Shown: positions 33,986-38,276 of the stretch, one piece after another
Numbering within the stretch: the stretch's first letter is position 1
Layout: each line of letters begins with the position of its first letter
From: Streptomyces cavernae
GTDB lineage: Bacteria; Actinomycetota; Actinomycetes; Streptomycetales; Streptomycetaceae
DNA: 38,276 nt
NCBI RefSeq assembly: GCF_004023625.1
Contig: NZ_RPDJ01000058.1
Location: forward strand, 1-38,276
Reading direction: 5' to 3'
Translations under genes and position numbers: made by a program
The notes under the pieces: generated by a model
Told to the model about the DNA's origin: nothing
Database searches by the model: none
Seen by the model: only the letters and a program-made list of their open reading frames with translations

Positions 33986-36900
33986 GTGTTGTCGTTGTCG
34001 TCACCCGCGCTGGTCGGCAGAGAGCCGGAACGGGACCTTCTGGCCACGGCCGTCCGGTCGGCGGGCGAAGGGCGGGGCTCGACGGTGTTCGTGCTGGGCG
34101 AGCCGGGCATCGGCAAGTCACGCCTCGTCGAGGAGGCCGTAGCCGCCGCTGAACGTATCGGGTTACGGGTGCTGCGCGGGCGGGCCGCGACCGCCGGGCG
34201 CGCGGTGCCGCTGCGCCCGCTGGCGGAGGCCGTGCTCTCCGGACTGCGCGGTGAAGGTGCGCCCACGAACGGGGACTTGGGCCCCTACGAGCCGCTGCTG
34301 TCGCGGCTGTGCGGGCTGGCGCCGCAGGACGGCGCGCCGCTCGTGGGATACGCCGAGGCGGTGCTGCGGCTCCTTGGTGTCCTCGGGCGCACCGGCGGCT
34401 GTGTCCTGGTGCTGGAGGACCTGCACGACGCGGACGCCGACACGCTCACCATCGTCGACTACCTCACAGACAACCTCCCCGGTCAGCGGGCCGTCCTGCT
34501 GGCCACCCTGCGCGGTGGGCCCGGACCGGCCCTCGACCTCGCCGAGGCCTCGGCGTCCCGCCGTACGGCCCGCACCGTGCGCCTCGCCCGCCTCGGGCCC
34601 GCCCACACCGCGGAACTGGCCGCACGCTGTCTGGGCCACGACGACGCGGGGGCGGTACCGGCAGCCGTACTGGACCGTCTGCACGCCGTCTCCGAAGGCG
34701 TCCCCTTCGTCGTGGAGGAGCTGCTGCGAGCCATGGTCGACAGCGGCGACCTCGTCCAGCGGCGGGACACCGGCTGGACGGTGACCGGCACGCTGAGCTC
34801 CGGTGTGCCCGCGACAGTCGCCGCCGCTGTCCTCCAGCGCTTGGACCATCTCGCACCGCCCGGTGTCGCGCTCCTGGAAGCCGCGGCTGTCCTGGGCAGA
34901 CGCTTCCCCGTGGACATCGCCGCCCGCGTCGCCGGGCTCGACCGGACCACGGCGCTCCGCCAGCTGCGGCACGCGGCACATGCCCACCTGGTCACCGACG
35001 GCACCACCGCGGAGGAGCCCGGCTGGCACACCTTCCGCCACGCCCTGACCGCCGACGCCATCGCCCACCGGCTGCTGCCCGCGGAACGGGCGGCGCTCTG
35101 TCTCGCCGCTGCCGACGCGATCGAGTCCGCCCACGCGGCGGGGCCGGAGCCGCGAGGTGCCGATTGGGCCCGGCGGCCCGGGGAGTCCAGCGCTCTGAAC
35201 GGGGGTGACCCGGGCGGCGACCTCTACCGCCTGACCGCGGAGCTGTGCGTCGCCGGCGGGCAACGGGCACGGGCCGCCGTGCTGCTCACCCGGGCCGGCC
35301 GGCAGGCGGTCCTGCGGGGCGCGCTGCTGACCGCGGTGGAACTCCTCGATCGCGGCCTGGAATTGACCGCCGACGCCGCGGACATCTCCCCCGAGGCCGT
35401 GGCCGGGCTGCTGGAGGAACTGCTGGCGGCACTCGTCCTCACGGGCGACGTCCAGCGCGTGCCGGAGCTCGGCGCCCGGCTGGACCGCGTCCTGACCGCG
35501 TGGGGAGCGCCGCCCGCCCGGCGTGCCGCGGGTTTTCTGACGCAGGCCGGGGCCGCGGCCACCGTCCAGCGGTGGGAGGAGGGCCTGACCGCCGTCCGGC
35601 GGGCGAGGGAACTGCTCGGCGCCGAGCCCGACCCGGCGTCCCGCGCGGCCCTGGACGCGGTCGCCGCGCACCTGGTGCTCAACTCCCAGCGTCCGGACCG
35701 GCGGGAGACCGCCACGGCCCTGGCCGAAGGGGCCGTGGCGACCGCCGAGGAGGTCGGACTGCCCGAGGTGAGCTGCAAGGCGCTGAACATGCTCGGGTAC
35801 TGCCTGAGGCCCCTGGACCTGGCCGAGGCGGAGAAGGTGTTCGAACGCCTGGTGGCCACGGCCGAGACCCATGCGCTGCCGGTCTGGCGGATACGCGGCC
35901 TGCTGGAACTCGGCGTGCTCGACCGGATCCGGTTCACCGGGACCGAGCGGCTGCAGGACGCGCGGAAGGCGGCCGAGGAGACAGGCGCGGTACTCATGAC
36001 GGCCTGGGCCGACATGCACCTGGCGCTGGCCCATGTGCTGGGTGACGACCTGGACCGGGCCACGGAGGCCGGCCGGCGGCTCCGGACGAAGGCCCGCAGG
36101 CTGCGGCTGGACGAGGTGGAGCTGCTCGGCGCCGGAGTGGACGCCATCATCGCCACCATCCGTGGGGAGAGGGAGCAACTCCAGGCCGCGCTGCACGTCC
36201 TGGAGAGCGCACTGGCCGGACGGAGCGCCGGAGCGGTCTGGGGTTACGCCGACACCTCGGTGTGGGGCTGGGCCCAGGGCATCTGCTCCCTGCTGCGGGA
36301 GGAACACGACCGGGCGATGGCCGAGTTCACCAAGGCGGACCGGGTCATGCGGGCGCTGCCCAGCACCCGCGGGGTCACCGGTTTCCTGGGCCCGTACCTG
36401 CTCTTGCGTACCGTACGGGGCGCAGCCGCCTGGGCGGAGCTGGACGGGGCCGTCGCGAACCGGCTCACCGAGGTCCACTGGGACCAGCCCTTTGTCGGCT
36501 GGTCCCGGGCTGTGCTCCTTGGCCGGGAAGGCAGGCCCGCCGAGGCCGCCAAGGCCGCCGAAGAAGCCCTGGCCGGGACCGACACCATCCCCCTGGCGCG
36601 CCACTTGTGTCTGCGCCTGGGTGCTCAGGCGGCGCTCACCGACGGCTGGGGGCGGCCCGTGGAATGGCTGCGCGCCGCCGAGCAGTTCTTCCACGACCGG
36701 GGCACGACCAGGGTGTCGGCCGCCTGCCGCGCCCTGCTGCGGGAAGCGGGCTCTCCCGTGCCCCGCCGCCGCCAGGGCCACGAAACGATCCCGCCGGAGC
36801 TGCGCCGGACGGGGGTGACCGCGCGGGAGTACGAGGTGCTGCGCCTGCTCGGCCGCGGTCTCGGCAACCAGGAGATCGCCGAGCACCTCTTCCTGTCGCC

Positions 36901-37003
36901 CCGCACGGTCGAGAAACACCTCGCGAGCCTCAGGAACCGCACCGGGCGGAGCGGCCGGGCCGCCCTGATCACCCTGGCCCGCCGGTACGCGGACGGGCGG
37001 TGA
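33986..37003 (+). CDS. LAL-family (large ATP-binding) LuxR transcriptional regulator
   Basis: A 1005-aa MalT/LAL-type regulator. Residues ~10-300 form an AAA/ATPase domain with Walker A GEPGIGKS (38-45) and Walker B LVLEDLHDAD (141-150). Residues ~330-900 are a helical, TPR-like solenoid. The end (~935-1000) is a LuxR helix-turn-helix: LTAREYEVLRLLG-type start (here VTAREYEVLRLLGRGLGN) with QEIAEHLFLSPRTVEKHLASL. GTG 33986 has GGGGG about 5 nt upstream. LAL proteins activate secondary-metabolite or catabolic genes. Divergent from a calcium-binding protein gene and followed by a broken copy of the same, so its target may be those surface proteins. The paired G5-N5-C5 palindromes are candidate sites. 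No link to the aromatic cluster is shown. Confidence 0.9.
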   Translation: MLSLSSPALVGREPERDLLATAVRSAGEGRGSTVFVLGEPGIGKSRLVEEAVAAAERIGLRVLRGRAATAGRAVPLRPLAEAVLSGLRGEGAPTNGDLGPYEPLLSRLCGLAPQDGAPLVGYAEAVLRLLGVLGRTGGCVLVLEDLHDADADTLTIVDYLTDNLPGQRAVLLATLRGGPGPALDLAEASASRRTARTVRLARLGPAHTAELAARCLGHDDAGAVPAAVLDRLHAVSEGVPFVVEELLRAMVDSGDLVQRRDTGWTVTGTLSSGVPATVAAAVLQRLDHLAPPGVALLEAAAVLGRRFPVDIAARVAGLDRTTALRQLRHAAHAHLVTDGTTAEEPGWHTFRHALTADAIAHRLLPAERAALCLAAADAIESAHAAGPEPRGADWARRPGESSALNGGDPGGDLYRLTAELCVAGGQRARAAVLLTRAGRQAVLRGALLTAVELLDRGLELTADAADISPEAVAGLLEELLAALVLTGDVQRVPELGARLDRVLTAWGAPPARRAAGFLTQAGAAATVQRWEEGLTAVRRARELLGAEPDPASRAALDAVAAHLVLNSQRPDRRETATALAEGAVATAEEVGLPEVSCKALNMLGYCLRPLDLAEAEKVFERLVATAETHALPVWRIRGLLELGVLDRIRFTGTERLQDARKAAEETGAVLMTAWADMHLALAHVLGDDLDRATEAGRRLRTKARRLRLDEVELLGAGVDAIIATIRGEREQLQAALHVLESALAGRSAGAVWGYADTSVWGWAQGICSLLREEHDRAMAEFTKADRVMRALPSTRGVTGFLGPYLLLRTVRGAAAWAELDGAVANRLTEVHWDQPFVGWSRAVLLGREGRPAEAAKAAEEALAGTDTIPLARHLCLRLGAQAALTDGWGRPVEWLRAAEQFFHDRGTTRVSAACRALLREAGSPVPRRRQGHETIPPELRRTGVTAREYEVLRLLGRGLGNQEIAEHLFLSPRTVEKHLASLRNRTGRSGRAALITLARRYADGR

Positions 37004-37045
37004 CTCCGCGCGTGTGTCAATCCCCTGGTTGCGTAGAGACGTTGG

Positions 37046-37141
37046 TTATGCGGCCCGGTCTTCCTGATCGGTCCGAGCTCGCGCTTCCTGGATGATCCGT
37101 TCGAACTCGACGGGTGGCTTCCCGCCAGCCGCGCTGTGTCG
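37046..37141 (-). pseudogene. C-terminal remnant of an IS3-family transposase
   Basis: 31 codons on the minus strand: RHSAAGGKPPVEFERIIQEA and a short Asp/Glu/Arg tail ending in TAA. RHSxxGGKxPVEFE is the usual end of IS3-family OrfB (after YNxRRR). Upstream the similarity stops. It sits between the LAL gene and the broken calcium-binding gene. Confidence 0.5.
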
Positions 37142-37251
37142 CACTCAGCGATGACTCGGGAGTGTCGCGGGCTCACGGACATGCTGAACCCGTTCACCGA
37201 GACCTCGACCAGTGGTTGGCGCAGGGATTCAACGACAGGAGCAGCACGAGA

Positions 37252-37766
37252 ATGTCAACCAGCCAGGGATTACAGGCGGCAGCGACGGCAGCGTCGGTGG
37301 GTGTGGTGGTACTGCTGCCCGCCGGGCACGCATCATCTTCGACGAGCGCGACACGGTCACCGCCGGCACGGGCTGTACCCAGCGCACCGCCAACTCCGTG
37401 ACCTGCCCGGCCGGTACGCGGACGATGTTCATCGATACGAAGGACCGCGACGACGCGGTGATTCTGGAGACCACCACCACGCGCACCCATGTTTACGGCG
37501 GGGCCGGCAACGACAGCGTCAACGCCTTGTCCAGTGATGTCCGCGTGGTCCTGAGCGGCGACGACGGCAACGACTCCCTGATGGGCGGAGACGACGGCGA
37601 CACCATGTCCGGTGGCCGGGGCAACGACACCATGATCGGCGGTGCGGGCAACGACCTCATCACCGCCCAGGACGACGTGCCGGGCAACGACTTCACCGAC
37701 GGCGGGGACGGAAGGGACAACTGCGCCGGGGACCCCGGAGACAGAGAGGTCTCCTGCGACGACTGA
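37252..37766 (+). pseudogene. Secreted calcium-binding protein, frameshifted/deleted
   Basis: From ATG 37252 (AGGAG upstream) the frame gives a clear signal peptide (MSTSQGLQAAATAASVGVVV ... LPAGHAS). The mature sequence then appears in another frame from about 37333: TVTAGTGCTQRTANSVTCPA, GGAGNDS, GDDGNDSL, GGDDGDTM, GGRGNDTM, GGAGNDL, and a Cys-containing end (DNCAGD, REVSCDD). Compared with the intact paralogue at 32933-33556, about 35 residues after the signal peptide are missing and the reading frame is lost. No single frame encodes an exported product. The 340 bp downstream of it hold no gene. Confidence 0.7.
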
Positions 37767-38107
37767 CAGTGGGTCACCCATACCGTTCCGGGCCGCCGAG
37801 GTGATACAAGCGGCGCCCGGAATCGACGGACCCGCTCTCGCGGTCGCGGCGATCGCGGCCGTGGCGGTACCCACCACCGTGGCCGAAGCCCGCCCGGATG
37901 GCCGCCGTGCACGGATCCTAATCCCAGATGGCAAGGGGGTCTCGGTCAGGTAATTGGACTCTTCGCCCACGGACGTCAGCCTGCGGCATTCGGTCCGGAT
38001 CTTAGTGGGCGGTTCGTGAGTCTTTGAGTGGATCTGCTGTCCCCTGATGGTGTGGTGGCGAGTCGGAATCTGCCGGTCCGCGGTTGTTGATCTGGTGATG
38101 TGATCGG
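37767..38107. other. Intergenic stretch before an IS5 remnant
   Basis: 340 bp with no recognised gene. The A/T-richer part from about 37,950 is probably the left flank of the IS5-type element, but I could not define its terminal repeat. Confidence 0.35.
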
Positions 38108-38221
38108 GTGAGTGAACGCAAGCCGTATCCGAGTGACTTATCGGACGAGCAGTGGTCGTTGATCGGTGCGACACGAAGTCGCGCACTTCGAGTGAACTCG
38201 CAGATCGGAGGCCGGTTATAG
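38108..38221 (+). pseudogene. N-terminal fragment of an IS5-family transposase
   Basis: GTG 38108 begins VSERKPYPSDLSDEQWSLI, the standard opening of many actinobacterial IS5-family transposases (..YPSDLSDEQWALIEP). After about 20 codons the similarity ends and the frame stops at 38221. It is therefore a stub, possibly cut by another rearrangement in which GTGCGAC and GTCGCGCAC (38166-38185) form a near-palindrome. Confidence 0.65.
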
Positions 38222-38276
38222 ACCGGATGCGTGGTTCCTGATCAGTGTTCGAGATCAGTCCCCGTCCTGGCGTGCG

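Noticed and set aside
34163..36919. 918-codon open frame antisense to the LAL regulator
   Set aside because: The plus strand encodes clear Walker and LuxR motifs; the antisense frame is rich in Gly/Gln/Arg/His without domains, as expected from GC bias.
1..38276. tRNA genes, CRISPR arrays, attachment-site core repeats
   Set aside because: No cloverleaf-like sequence, no regularly spaced repeats and no flanking direct repeats of integrase type could be identified by eye.

Overview
The window looks like accessory chromosomal DNA of a high-GC actinomycete, most likely Streptomyces or a close relative. The evidence is the strong G/C third-position bias, GTG and TTG starts, GGAGG-type ribosome binding sites, a large LAL-type LuxR regulator, DUF4158-type Tn3 transposases, and small secreted calcium-binding proteins of a type common in Streptomyces. 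No rRNA, tRNA or CRISPR array was seen.

Left third (1-11.8 kb), a mobile-element graveyard. It begins with the tail of one Tn3-family transposase and a nearly complete but frameshifted second one (288-3448). Then come two paralogous one-helix membrane microproteins (4058 and 6943) around an internally duplicated helix-turn-helix protein (4307-5332) that has an operator-like palindrome over its promoter. Next are a Tn3 N-terminal remnant, a 137-aa hypothetical protein, and TnpB and IS1380 fragments. The last element is an IS701-like insertion sequence (9040-11770) with 138-bp terminal inverted repeats. Its transposase is split by a 1154-nt group II intron whose splice junctions restore the reading frame exactly, although the intron has lost its reverse-transcriptase region.

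Middle (11.8-16.9 kb). A PucR-type regulator faces a short oxidative operon made of an alpha/beta-hydrolase::alcohol-dehydrogenase fusion remnant, an aldehyde dehydrogenase and an MpaB/DUF2236-type oxygenase. A MarR regulator follows on the other strand.

Core (16.9-32.1 kb), a probable catabolic cluster for aromatic (lignin-type phenolic) compounds. It holds two paralogous SDR dehydrogenases, an NTF2-like enzyme, two paralogous vanillyl-alcohol-oxidase-family flavoproteins bracketing a complete branched-chain-amino-acid-type ABC importer, a VOC protein, a vanillin/benzaldehyde-type dehydrogenase, a ThDP-dependent lyase/decarboxylase, and the C-terminal half of a lignostilbene-type carotenoid oxygenase cut off by an integrase remnant. 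A degenerate motif, CTnAGAnnTCTnAG, recurs at the promoters of the MarR gene and of the main transcription units, which suggests one regulon. The inferred logic is uptake, side-chain oxidation or C-C cleavage to an aromatic aldehyde such as vanillin, then oxidation to the acid. Ring-cleavage genes are not in the window.

Right end (32-38.3 kb). Two related secreted calcium-binding proteins, one intact and one broken, flank a 1005-aa LAL regulator. The window ends in IS3 and IS5 remnants.
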